Shown: piece by piece, positions 17,475 to 26,244 of the stretch
How positions within the stretch are numbered: position 1 is the stretch's first letter
How the letters are laid out: each line of letters opens with the position of its first letter
NCBI RefSeq assembly: GCF_000312425.1
Contig: NZ_HE997181.1
Location: 4,945,788 to 5,009,787 of the forward strand
Origin: Reyranella massiliensis 521
GTDB taxonomy: Bacteria; Pseudomonadota; Alphaproteobacteria; Reyranellales; Reyranellaceae
DNA: 64,000 bases
Direction of reading: 5' to 3'
The notes under the pieces: generated by a model
Databases searched by the model: none
What the model saw: the letters and a program-made list of their open reading frames with translations, nothing else
What the model was told of the DNA's origin: nothing
Program-made: the position numbers and the translations under genes

Positions 17475-20400
17475 GACTCCATATTAGCAGGCGGCTCCGC
17501 CTTGCGGCGACGGGTCAGCAGCCGGAAGAACAAAGGCACGAACAGGATGGCGATGAAAGTCGCAGCCAGCATGCCGCCGATCACGCCCGTGCCGATGGAA
17601 TGCCGGCTGGCCGATCCGGCGCCGGTGCTGGTGGCCAGCGGCAGCACGCCCAGGATGAAAGCCAGCGAGGTCATCACGATCGGCCGGAAGCGCAGCCGCG
17701 CCGCCTCCATCGCCGCATCGTAGGCCGAGAGCCCGTCCTGATAGCGCTGCGAGGCGAACTCGACGATCAGGATGGCGTTCTTGGCGGCAAGGCCGATCAG
17801 GGTCACCAGCCCGATCTGGAAATAGACGTCGTTCTCCAGGCCGCGCAGCCACACGGCGAGCAGGGCGCCGAACACCGCGAAGGGCACCGCCGTGATGACC
17901 GCGAGTGGCAGCGACCAGCGTTCGTACTGAGCCGCCAGGATCAGGAACACCATGACGAGGCCGAACACGAAGCCCAGCCGACCCGAGCCCTGGGTCGCCA
18001 GCTCCTGATAGGCCGAGCCCGTCCAGCCAATCGTGTAGTCGTTGGGCAAGGTCGCGGCCACGACCTGCTGCATGGCGGCGATCGCCTGACCCGAGGAGTA
18101 ACCCGGCGCCGGCCCGCCCAGAATCTTGGCCGATGGAAAGATATTGAACCGATCGACGGTATCGGGGCCGACGACACGCGTCACTGAGACCAGCTCGTTC
18201 AACGGCACCATGAGATTGCGGTCGGAACGCACGAAGACCTGCCGCAGATCGTCCGGCTTCTCGCGAAAGTCGGGTTCCGAGGACAGGCTGACGCGATAGG
18301 TGCGGCCGAACAAGGTGAAGTCGTTGACGTAGAAGCTGCCGAACGAGGCCTGCATCGTGTCGAAGATCGTATTGATCGGAATGCCGAGCGCCTTGGCCTT
18401 CTCGCGGTCGACGTCGATCCGGTATTGCGGCACCGCCGTCGTGAAGGTAGTCGAAACGCCCCGCAGCTCCGGCCGCTGGGCGGCCGCCTGCACGACCTTG
18501 TTGGCGGCATCCGAGAGGCTTGCGAGCGTCCCGCCGGAGCGATCCTGCAAGTAGAACTCGAAGCCGCCCGTCGTGCTCATGCCCAGGATCGGCGGCGGGT
18601 TGAAGCCGATCACCACGCCATCCTTGAAATTGGCATTCAGCGCCGACAGCGACGGCGCCAGGTTGCGCGCGTCCTGCGTCGGATCCTTGCGTTCCGACCA
18701 ATCCTTCAGGGTAACGAAGGAAATGCCCGAGTTGGTCTTCTGCGCCAGCGACAGGAGGTCGAAGCCCGAGAAGGTGACGACATTGGCGACCGCCGGATTT
18801 TGAATGAGCGCCTCGCTCGCCTTCGCGGTCACCTCGCGCGTGCGTGACAGCGAGGCCGCCGGTGGCAGGGCCGTCACCAGAAAGACGTAGCCCTGATCCT
18901 CGTTGGGTACGAGTCCGCCCGGCACGCGCTGATAGAGCGCGACCGCCAGCCCGACGATGATCAACGATCCGGCGATGCCGACCACCGCGCGCTTCAGCAG
19001 AAAGGAGACGCCGCCGGCATAGCGGTCGCTCAGCCACTGGAAGCCCGCGTTGAACTTGGCGAAGGGCCACCAGGGTTCGCTATGGCCCGGCTTCAGGATC
19101 AGCGCGGCGAGCGCAGGTGTGAGCGTCAGGGCGACAATACCCGAAATCACCACCGAGACCGCGATGGTGACGGCGAACTGGCGATAGAGTTCGCCCGCCA
19201 GGCCGCCCAGGAAGGAGACCGGGACGAAGACCGCGCAGAGCACCAGCACGATGGCGATGACCGGGCCCGTCACCTGCTGCATGGCCTTGATGGCGGCGGC
19301 GCGCGGCGACAGACCTTCGGTCGCCATGATGCGTTCGACGTTCTCCAGCACGACGATCGCATCGTCGACCACGATGCCGATGGCCAGCACGAGACCGAAC
19401 AAGGTGAGCATGTTGATCGAGAAGCCAAGCATGTACATGCCGGCGAAGGTGCCGATGATCGACACCGGAATGGCGATGACCGGAATGATCATCGCCCGCA
19501 CGCTCTGCAGGAAGAGAAACACCACCAGGACCACGAGCGCGATCGCCTCGACGAAGGTGATCACCACCTCCTCGATCGACACCTCGACGAAGCGCGTGGT
19601 GTTGAAAGGGATATCGTAGCGCAGCCCTTCGGGGAAGCGCTTGGAGATGCGCTGCATGGCATCCTTGACCGACTGCGCCACTTCCAGCGCATTGGCACCG
19701 GGCTGCAGGTAGACGCCGATCGGCACGGCCGGCGCGCCGTTGAAGATCGCCGAGAAGCCGTAAGTGAGCGCGCCCAGCTCGACCCGCGCCACATCCTTCA
19801 GCCTGAGCGCGCCACCGATTTCGTCGGACCGGATGATGATGTCCTCGAACTGCGAGGGATCGACCAGCCTCGCGGGCGTCGTTGCCGAGTAGGTGAAGGT
19901 CTGCGGGTTCTTCATCGGCTCGTCGCCGAAGCGGCCGGCTGCAAACTGGGAGTTCTGCTCGCGGATCACGGCGGCGACGTCGCCGGGCGTCAGGTTGAAC
20001 TGCGCGAGCTTGTCGGGCCGAAGCCAGATGCGCATGGAATAGTCCGAGGCGCCGAACAGCGCCGCGTCGCCGACGCCCGGCAGACGGCGCAGCTCGTCGA
20101 TCACGTTGACCAGCGCGTAGTTGCTGATGAACACCGTGTCGTAGCGCCGCTCGGGCGACGACATGGTCATCACCATCAGGATCGAGGTCGACCGCTTCTG
20201 CACCACGACGCCCTGGCGCGTCACCTCGGCCGGCAGCAGCGGCAACGCGCGCTGCACGCGATTGTTGACGTTGATGGCGTTCTGGTCGGGGTTGGTGCCG
20301 ATCTCGAAGCTGACGGTGAGGCTCATCGTGCCCGAGCCGGTCGAGGTCGAGCGCATGTAGATCATGCGCTCTACGCCGTTGATCTGCTGTTCGAGCGGTG

Positions 20401-20590
20401 CCGCCACGGTCGAGGCAATTGTCTCGGCGGTGGCTCCGGGATAGTTGGCCGTGACCACGACATCCGGCGGCACGATCTGCGGATACTGCGAGATCGGCAG
20501 CGCCCGCATGGCCACCAGCCCCGCCAGCACGATGACGATCGACAGGACGCTCGCAAAAACGGGCCGGTCGATGAAGAACTTGGAGATCAC
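17471..20590 (-). CDS. RND-family multidrug efflux pump, HAE-1 type inner-membrane subunit
   Basis: This 1039-residue AcrB/MexB-like proton-driven antiporter starts with the conserved FFIDRPVFASVLSIVI. It contains the intramembrane proton-relay aspartates in GIVVDDAIVVLENVER, and the paired Lys segment LAAKNAILIVEFASQ in the second half. Twelve transmembrane helices and two large periplasmic loops are expected from the layout. The partner adaptor is encoded just upstream with a four-base overlap. No outer-membrane channel gene is present, so a TolC-type protein must come from elsewhere. Substrates cannot be predicted. Confidence 0.94.
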   Translation of the reverse strand: MISKFFIDRPVFASVLSIVIVLAGLVAMRALPISQYPQIVPPDVVVTANYPGATAETIASTVAAPLEQQINGVERMIYMRSTSTGSGTMSLTVSFEIGTNPDQNAINVNNRVQRALPLLPAEVTRQGVVVQKRSTSILMVMTMSSPERRYDTVFISNYALVNVIDELRRLPGVGDAALFGASDYSMRIWLRPDKLAQFNLTPGDVAAVIREQNSQFAAGRFGDEPMKNPQTFTYSATTPARLVDPSQFEDIIIRSDEIGGALRLKDVARVELGALTYGFSAIFNGAPAVPIGVYLQPGANALEVAQSVKDAMQRISKRFPEGLRYDIPFNTTRFVEVSIEEVVITFVEAIALVVLVVFLFLQSVRAMIIPVIAIPVSIIGTFAGMYMLGFSINMLTLFGLVLAIGIVVDDAIVVLENVERIMATEGLSPRAAAIKAMQQVTGPVIAIVLVLCAVFVPVSFLGGLAGELYRQFAVTIAVSVVISGIVALTLTPALAALILKPGHSEPWWPFAKFNAGFQWLSDRYAGGVSFLLKRAVVGIAGSLIIVGLAVALYQRVPGGLVPNEDQGYVFLVTALPPAASLSRTREVTAKASEALIQNPAVANVVTFSGFDLLSLAQKTNSGISFVTLKDWSERKDPTQDARNLAPSLSALNANFKDGVVIGFNPPPILGMSTTGGFEFYLQDRSGGTLASLSDAANKVVQAAAQRPELRGVSTTFTTAVPQYRIDVDREKAKALGIPINTIFDTMQASFGSFYVNDFTLFGRTYRVSLSSEPDFREKPDDLRQVFVRSDRNLMVPLNELVSVTRVVGPDTVDRFNIFPSAKILGGPAPGYSSGQAIAAMQQVVAATLPNDYTIGWTGSAYQELATQGSGRLGFVFGLVMVFLILAAQYERWSLPLAVITAVPFAVFGALLAVWLRGLENDVYFQIGLVTLIGLAAKNAILIVEFASQRYQDGLSAYDAAMEAARLRFRPIVMTSLAFILGVLPLATSTGAGSASRHSIGTGVIGGMLAATFIAILFVPLFFRLLTRRRKAEPPANMES

Positions 20591-21780
20591 TTCTTCGTCC
20601 CGCTTGACGCCCCACCCGCCGGCGGCACGGCCATAGGAACCGGCCGGACCTTGATCCCCGTGCGGACGCGGATCACGCCATCGGAAACAACTCGTTCCCC
20701 GGGCTGGAGGCCGCTCTTCACGATCCAGCCGCGTCCGACCTCGCGATCGAGCGTGACCGGACGGGCCGTCGCCACGTCGTCGGCACCGACGACGTAGACA
20801 ATGGCACCCTGCGGGCCCTGCACGATGGCCGTCTGCGGCACCACGATGGCGTTGGGCATCGTGACGCCGACAAGGTTGACCCGGACGAACTGACCCGGCA
20901 GCAGGTCGCTCTTCTCGTTGGGGAACACGGCGCGGACCTGAACCGTGCCGGTGCGCGGATCGACGATGCCCGAGCTGCTGTCGATCTTGCCGTCGATCGG
21001 GTGGCGGTCGCCGTTGCCGAACTGGAGCTGCACCGTAACGTCTTCGGGCTTCAGCGGCTGGGCCCGCTTCTCGTTCACCTCGCGCAGCTCGCGCTGCTCG
21101 CTGTCGGTGGTGGTGAAATAGACGTAGGCCGGATCGAGCTGCGTGATCCGGGTCAGCAGTGTCTGCTGCGGCTGGATCAGCGTGCCCTCCGGCGGCGAGG
21201 CTTCGATGCTGGTGAGGCCCGAGATCGGCGCGCGGATCACCGTGTATTCGAGGTTGAGTTCGGCGGTCTGCACATCGGCCTTGGCCGATGCCAGCGCCGC
21301 CGTCGCCTGCTCGCGGGCCGCCGTCGCATCTTCCAGAGCCTTTTGTGTCGAGACTTTCTGCGCCGCCAGGCCTTGGATGCGCTGATAGTTCTCCGTCGCC
21401 TGGGTGAGCGTGGCCTGCGCCTGCGCGACCTGCGCCTTGGCGCGCGCCAGGGCTGCCTCGAAGCTGCGCGGATCGATGCGGAACAATACGTCCCCCGCCT
21501 TCACCGGCTCGCCGTCGACGAACTCGCGTTTCTGGAGGAAGCCGCCGACCTGGGAGCGGATTTCGACGACGCGGAAGCCGGCCACCCGGCCGGCATAGTG
21601 CAGCGGCAACGGCACCTCGGCCGTCTTAACCTGAACGACGCCGACTTCGGGCGGGGGCGGCGCGGCGGCAACCGGTGGCGCCTTGGTTTCGCGGAAAGCG
21701 AACCAGTAGACCGCGCCGGCTGCAATCGCGAGCAGCAGGAGGACCGCCACCATGCGGCCGGCAAAAGCACCACTCTTCAT
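20587..21780 (-). CDS. RND efflux periplasmic adaptor subunit (membrane fusion protein)
   Basis: The 397-residue AcrA-like adaptor has one N-terminal membrane helix (about residues 9-28) with no lipobox, then the biotinyl-lipoyl-like hairpin halves (VEIRSQVGGFLQKREFVDGEPVKAGDVLFRIDPR and the matching RAPISGL segment) flanking an alpha-helical coiled coil (about 110-185). A beta-barrel and membrane-proximal domain follow. It would connect the pump encoded directly downstream to an outer-membrane channel. Its ATG overlaps the end of the lipid-kinase-like gene and its stop overlaps the pump ATG, each by four bases, so translation is likely coupled. Confidence 0.93.
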   Translation of the reverse strand: MKSGAFAGRMVAVLLLLAIAAGAVYWFAFRETKAPPVAAAPPPPEVGVVQVKTAEVPLPLHYAGRVAGFRVVEIRSQVGGFLQKREFVDGEPVKAGDVLFRIDPRSFEAALARAKAQVAQAQATLTQATENYQRIQGLAAQKVSTQKALEDATAAREQATAALASAKADVQTAELNLEYTVIRAPISGLTSIEASPPEGTLIQPQQTLLTRITQLDPAYVYFTTTDSEQRELREVNEKRAQPLKPEDVTVQLQFGNGDRHPIDGKIDSSSGIVDPRTGTVQVRAVFPNEKSDLLPGQFVRVNLVGVTMPNAIVVPQTAIVQGPQGAIVYVVGADDVATARPVTLDREVGRGWIVKSGLQPGERVVSDGVIRVRTGIKVRPVPMAVPPAGGASSGTKK

Positions 21781-22709
21781 TGCACCGATCCGACGGAGAA
21801 GGCTTGCGGCAACACGCTGACGTCGAGCGGCAGGCGCCCGATGGTCTCGCCGTCGAGATCGACCAGGGTGTCGCCGTCAGCCTCGAAGCTGAAGGACCGG
21901 CCGCGGCTCATTCTCACCAGGGGATGGTGAATGTGCCCGCCGCTGTAGGTCTTGGGCAGGATGCTGAAGAGGACGGTAGATTTCGACACGTCACCCAGTT
22001 CCACGAGATCCAGCACACCATCGTCGAACGCCGCGCCCGGCGCCAGCTTCATGCCGCCCCCGCCATTCTCGGTGTTGGCCACCATCGCCGTGAACAGACG
22101 CCTTTTGCCCATAGCGACACCATCCACGACAACCGCGACCTCCCTGTTGCGATAACCCAGAGTGACCACGGGCGTCATCAGAAGGTAGGCAATCTCGCCG
22201 AGCTTCTTCACCCAGCGCGACTGCGACGTGCGATGGCTGATCGACGCGGCGGCGCCCAGCGAGACGATCAGATAGCCAAAGCGCTCCATCGGCCGGCCAT
22301 CGAGGCCCGTGCAACGGACGCGCAGCAGATCGATCGTCCGGCGGCCGCTGGCGGCGGCGGAATCATAGGCAAGCTCGGGACGGGCAAGGTGGCCGAGCGC
22401 CCGGCAAAGCTCATTGGCCGTACCCGCCGGCACCGGACACAGCACCGCGTCGGGCACGTCGAGCTTGCCCGAGGAATCGAGCAGGCCGTTCAGGGTCTCG
22501 TTCACGGTGCCGTCGCCGCCAACGGCCACGAAGCGGCGCGCGCCTCGGGCCAGCGCGGCGCGGGCGAGCGATGTCGCGTGGCCTGGGGCTTCGGTGAAGG
22601 ACGGCTCGAGCGGACCCAGACGCTTCTCGAGTTCGACCTTGATCGCGGGCCAGCGCCTGCCGGCGCTGCCCTTGTTGGCCATGCGGTTGACGATAACCGC
22701 TGTCTTCAT
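21777..22709 (-). CDS. Diacylglycerol/sphingosine kinase-family lipid kinase-like protein
   Basis: This 310-residue protein has the DAGK catalytic domain signature GGDGTVNETLNG (residues 64-75) and the VPAGTANELCRALG loop that completes the ATP site. The C-terminal half contains the family VDLDGETIGRLP-type strand that often binds metal. YegS/LCB5-type enzymes phosphorylate lipids such as diacylglycerol or phosphatidylglycerol. The bacterial substrates vary and cannot be assigned here. Lying between an aminotransferase (9 bp upstream) and an efflux adaptor (four-base overlap), it may modify envelope lipids in connection with the pump, which is speculative. Confidence 0.82.
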   Translation of the reverse strand: MKTAVIVNRMANKGSAGRRWPAIKVELEKRLGPLEPSFTEAPGHATSLARAALARGARRFVAVGGDGTVNETLNGLLDSSGKLDVPDAVLCPVPAGTANELCRALGHLARPELAYDSAAASGRRTIDLLRVRCTGLDGRPMERFGYLIVSLGAAASISHRTSQSRWVKKLGEIAYLLMTPVVTLGYRNREVAVVVDGVAMGKRRLFTAMVANTENGGGGMKLAPGAAFDDGVLDLVELGDVSKSTVLFSILPKTYSGGHIHHPLVRMSRGRSFSFEADGDTLVDLDGETIGRLPLDVSVLPQAFSVGSVQ

Positions 22710-22718
22710 TCCGAAAGA

Positions 22719-24041
22719 CTAGGCCAACGCGTCGTCGATCGCACTCCCCAGGCGGTCCACGATCTCGCCGATCTGATCGGACGTGACGATGAAGGGCGGC
22801 GCCAGCAGCACATGATCGCCGCGCTGGCCGTCGATCGTGCCGCCCATGGGATAGACCATCAGCCCGCGCGCCATCGCCGCCTTCTTGACCTTCGCATGGA
22901 GCTTGCGTGCCGGATCGAACGGCTCCTTGGTCGAGCGGTCCTCGACCAGCTCGACGGCCTGGAACAGGCCACGGCCGCGAATGTCACCGACATGCGGATG
23001 GTTACCGAAGCGCTCGCCGAGCCGTCGCTGCAGCAGCGCGCCCATCGTGCGCACGTTGGCCAGGAGATTGTCGCACCGGATCGTCTCCTGCACGGCAAGG
23101 CCCGCGGCGCAAGCCAACGGATGGGCCATGTAGGTATGGCCATGCTGGAAGAAGCCGCTGCCGCCCGCGAAGGCGTCGTAGATGTGCCTGCCGAGCAGCA
23201 CGGCGCCAATTGGCTCGTAGCCGCCGCCCAGGCCCTTGGCGATCGTCATCAGGTCGGGGGCAATGCCCTCCTGCTCGCAGGCATGCAGGGTGCCGGTGCG
23301 GCCCATGCCGCACATCACCTCGTCGAGAATCAACAGCACGCCGTGGCGGTCGCAGATCTCGCGAATGCGCTTGAAGTAGCCGGCCACCGGCGGGACCGCG
23401 CCGGCCGTGGCACCGACCACCGTCTCGGCGACGAAAGCCATCACCGTCCTGGCGCCGAGTTCCAGGATCTTGGCCTCCAGCGCATCGGCGGCGCGCCGGC
23501 CATACTCCTCCTCCGACTCGCCAGTCCGCTGGAAACGGTAGGCGAAGCAGGGATCTATGTGGTGCGTTTCGATCAGGAGCGGCGAGAAAGGCGCGCGCCG
23601 CCATGCGTTGCCGCCCGCCGCCAGCGCGCCCAGCGTATTGCCGTGATAGCTCTGCCGCCGTGCGATGACGTGGCGGCGCTGTTTCTCGCCGCGCTCGGTG
23701 AAGTACTGCCGCGCCATCTTAAGCGCGGCCTCGACCGCTTCGGATCCGCCGCTCACCAGATAGACGTGGCTCATGCCCTTGGGGGCGTCCGCGATCAGCC
23801 GGTCACCGAGTTTCTCGGCCACCTCGGTAGTGAAGAAGCCGGTATGGGCATAAGCCAGCTTGTCGAGCTGCTCGTGCAGCGCCGCCGTGACGGCAGGATG
23901 GCCATGTCCGAGACAGGAGACGGCCGCGCCGCCCGAGGCATCGAGGTAGCGCTTGCCGGTGCTGTCGACGATCTCGATGCCCGATCCGCCGGCCGCGACC
24001 GGCAGAGTGCCGCCGATTTGGCGATGAAGGATATGCGTCAT
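22719..24041 (-). CDS. Class III PLP-dependent aminotransferase
   Basis: This 440-residue fold-type I enzyme contains the class III hallmarks: SGGSEAVEAALKMAR for the cofactor phosphate, the LLILDEVMCGMGRTG segment with the Asp contacting the pyridine ring, and PLP-binding Lys269 in MTIAKGLGGGYEPIGA. Class III members use omega-amino acids, diamines or gamma-aminobutyrate. The branch here is usually annotated only as an aspartate aminotransferase family protein. Together with the upstream RpiR regulator and amino-acid binding protein it suggests an amino-acid or amine utilisation function. Its ATG overlaps the regulator stop as ATGA. Confidence 0.87.
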   Translation of the reverse strand: MTHILHRQIGGTLPVAAGGSGIEIVDSTGKRYLDASGGAAVSCLGHGHPAVTAALHEQLDKLAYAHTGFFTTEVAEKLGDRLIADAPKGMSHVYLVSGGSEAVEAALKMARQYFTERGEKQRRHVIARRQSYHGNTLGALAAGGNAWRRAPFSPLLIETHHIDPCFAYRFQRTGESEEEYGRRAADALEAKILELGARTVMAFVAETVVGATAGAVPPVAGYFKRIREICDRHGVLLILDEVMCGMGRTGTLHACEQEGIAPDLMTIAKGLGGGYEPIGAVLLGRHIYDAFAGGSGFFQHGHTYMAHPLACAAGLAVQETIRCDNLLANVRTMGALLQRRLGERFGNHPHVGDIRGRGLFQAVELVEDRSTKEPFDPARKLHAKVKKAAMARGLMVYPMGGTIDGQRGDHVLLAPPFIVTSDQIGEIVDRLGSAIDDALA

Positions 24042-24931
24042 GATCTAGGCTCCTTTGGCGCCCGACGCGGCAGGTGGACCCCGAACGCGGTGAGTTGCGT
24101 CTCGGTGCGCTGCAGCGCCTCCAGCGCCTTGTGGCCGCTGCGACCCGCCACCAGCGCCGCGAGGATCTCCGCGACCGCGAGCAGCGGCGTCACCGTATGA
24201 AAGAAGGACGGGCTTTCGGTCGGCACCAAGATGACCGTGCTGGCGAGCCGGGCGAGCGGCGAGACCGCGCTGTCGGTCACCGCCACCAGCGGCACGCCTT
24301 CGGTCGCCGCGTAGCGCGCCGCCTCGACGGTGGCGCGCGCGTAGGGTTCGACGCTGGCGGCCAACACGACGTCGTCGCGGCCGGCGTCGCGGATGGCATC
24401 GAGGCCGGTGCCGCCGGCATCGTCCAGCATCACCGTCTTGTCGCCCAGCAGCGACAGCATGTAGTGGAAGTGCCAGGCCGCCGCGTGACAGGCGCGCAAG
24501 CCGAGGCAATAGACGCGACGTGCGCGATGGAGCCGGCCCGCGGCGTCGGCCAGACGCTCCAGAGCTTCGGGCTCGGCCAGCCGCGCGATCTGGCGCGACA
24601 GGGAAAGGGCCATGTCGGCCGCCAGCGCCCGCTCGCCGCGCAGATGCTGCTGCTGGACCTGGACGCCGGCCTTGCCGGCGAAGCCCAGCGTCCCGGCGCG
24701 GACGGCACCGGCATAGAGCGCCCGCACCTCGTCATAGCCTTCGAGGCCGAGACGCTTGGCCAGCCGCGTCATGGTCGCGGCCGGCACGCCCGCCCGGCGG
24801 GCCTGTTCACGCATCGACAGCAGGGCCACGTCGTCAGGCTTGTCGAGGACGTAGCGCGCCGCAGCCTGGAGCTGCGGCGGCATGGTCTCGAAGGCCTCCA
24901 CGATGGTCGCGTTGAGGGGCCCCGCAGTCAT
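24038..24931 (-). CDS. MurR/RpiR family transcriptional regulator
   Basis: The 297-residue protein has an N-terminal RpiR-type helix-turn-helix (about residues 1-77, with LSMREQARRAGVPAATMTRLAKRLGLEGYDEV) and a C-terminal SIS sugar-isomerase domain (about 125-260, with the VYCLGLRACHAAAWHFHY strand-loop). SIS domains normally sense phosphosugars, but RpiR regulators next to amino-acid genes are frequent in alphaproteobacteria. Its position between the binding protein (15 bp) and the aminotransferase (four-base overlap) suggests that it controls its own operon. Confidence 0.88.
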   Translation of the reverse strand: MTAGPLNATIVEAFETMPPQLQAAARYVLDKPDDVALLSMREQARRAGVPAATMTRLAKRLGLEGYDEVRALYAGAVRAGTLGFAGKAGVQVQQQHLRGERALAADMALSLSRQIARLAEPEALERLADAAGRLHRARRVYCLGLRACHAAAWHFHYMLSLLGDKTVMLDDAGGTGLDAIRDAGRDDVVLAASVEPYARATVEAARYAATEGVPLVAVTDSAVSPLARLASTVILVPTESPSFFHTVTPLLAVAEILAALVAGRSGHKALEALQRTETQLTAFGVHLPRRAPKEPRS

Positions 24932-24946
24932 TGCCGGCCTGTCAAA

Positions 24947-25975
24947 TCAACGCAGCGGCAGCGGGTACATCAACCCACCCTTGGTCCACAGCGCATTGGC
25001 GCCGCGGTCGAGCTTGAGCGGGCTGCCCTGACCGACATTGCGCTCGAAGCTTTCGCCGTAGTTCCCGATCTGCTTGATGATGTTGTAGGCCCAGTTCTCT
25101 TCGAGCTGCAGGGCCTTGCCATTGCCCGGCGTGACGCCCAGCAGGCGCTGCACCGTGGCATCGGTCGACTTGAGCTGCTCGTCGACATTGGCCTTGGTGA
25201 TGCCGCGCTCCTCGGCTTCGAGCATGGCGAACAGCGACCAGCGCACAACCGCGTTCCAGACATCGTCGCCGCGACGGACGAACGGCCCCAACGGCTCTTT
25301 CGAGATGAGCTCCGGCAGGGTCATGTAATCGGCCTGCTTGCCGCGGGTGGCCAGCGCCGAGGCGAGCGCGGACGAATCCTGGGTCATGGCATCGCAACGG
25401 CCGCTGAAGAACGCCTCGTACATGACGTCCTGGCTTTCGAAGACGACCGTCTTGATCTGGAGGTTACGGGCCCGGAACCAGCTCGCCATGTTGAACTCGT
25501 GCGTCGTGCCCTGGGCCACGCAGATCGTGGCGCCGGCCAATTCCGCGAGGCCTTTCACGCCCAGCTTCTTCGGCACCATGAACGCCTGGCCGTCGTAGAA
25601 ATTGACTCCCGAATACTGAATACCGAGTCCGGCATCGCGCTGGAGCGTGATCGTCGAGTTGCGCAACAGGACGTCGATCTCGCCGGACTGCAGGGCAAGG
25701 AAGCGCTGCTGCGCCGAGAGCGGCACGTACTTGGCCTTGGTGGCGTCGCCCAGCACGGCAGCCGCCACAGCATTGCACATGTCGACATCGAGACCGGCCC
25801 ACTTGCCCTGGCTGTCCGGCAAAGAGAAGCCGCCCAGGCCGACATTGACGCCACAAATGATGTGGCCGCGCTTCTTCACCGTCTCCAGAGTCGACTGAGC
25901 AAAGGCCGTCGACGCGACGACGAGCGAGACGCCGGCTGCGACACCGGCCACAAGGAGTCGTTTGAGGTCGAGCAT
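24947..25975 (-). CDS. General amino-acid ABC transporter substrate-binding protein (AapJ-like)
   Basis: The 342-residue periplasmic binding protein has a cleavable signal peptide ending at about STAFAQS, then the family 3 solute-binding fold with TLETVKKRGHIICGVNVGLGGFS, the GLDVDMCNAVAAAVLGD loop and VLLRNSTITLQRD. These closely match AapJ-like general L-amino-acid binding proteins. No permease or ATPase gene is present, so the protein is an orphan or shares a transporter encoded elsewhere. I start at the ATG 25975, preceded by a GGGGGA site, rather than the in-frame codon 12 bases upstream. It is the first gene of the minus-strand operon that runs down to purT. Confidence 0.87.
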   Translation of the reverse strand: MLDLKRLLVAGVAAGVSLVVASTAFAQSTLETVKKRGHIICGVNVGLGGFSLPDSQGKWAGLDVDMCNAVAAAVLGDATKAKYVPLSAQQRFLALQSGEIDVLLRNSTITLQRDAGLGIQYSGVNFYDGQAFMVPKKLGVKGLAELAGATICVAQGTTHEFNMASWFRARNLQIKTVVFESQDVMYEAFFSGRCDAMTQDSSALASALATRGKQADYMTLPELISKEPLGPFVRRGDDVWNAVVRWSLFAMLEAEERGITKANVDEQLKSTDATVQRLLGVTPGNGKALQLEENWAYNIIKQIGNYGESFERNVGQGSPLKLDRGANALWTKGGLMYPLPLR

Positions 25976-26244
25976 CAATTCCCCCACGGAAAGTAAAGAT
26001 CGCCACGGGTACCGCTTGCCGCGGCCATTCGCAACGGTTGAATCTTTTATGATCTAGATAATCCGTTTGGATCATTTTCCCTTAGGAAAACTAAGGTGAA
26101 AATGCCTGCATTGACGGCACATCTTTTGCGAGTGTGACCAGCACGACATAGCGCGCCGTCAAACCTGCGCCGCAATTGACAGAGGGCTGATGGGCAACCA
26201 CATCTCGCCCTCGCGCCGCTGAATTTTTCGCGGGGGAGTCCAGC
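25976..26244. promoter_or_regulatory. Divergent promoter region between the amino-acid/RND/purT operon and the second RND operon
   Basis: This gap is AT-richer than its surroundings and must contain the start sites of two large divergent operons. It holds the inverted repeat at 26074-26103 and no convincing open frame. Both flanking operons encode RND efflux systems, so shared control is possible but not shown. Confidence 0.6.
26074..26103. repeat. Operator-like inverted repeat in the divergent promoter region
   Basis: The arms are ATTTTCCCTTAG (26074-26085) and CTAAGGTGAAAAT (26091-26103), complementary except for one inserted base, around a GAAAA centre. The core CCTTAG/CTAAGG is perfect. 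The AT-rich dyad in a divergent promoter resembles a dimeric repressor site. The nearby RpiR regulator is one candidate binder, which is inference. Confidence 0.45.
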
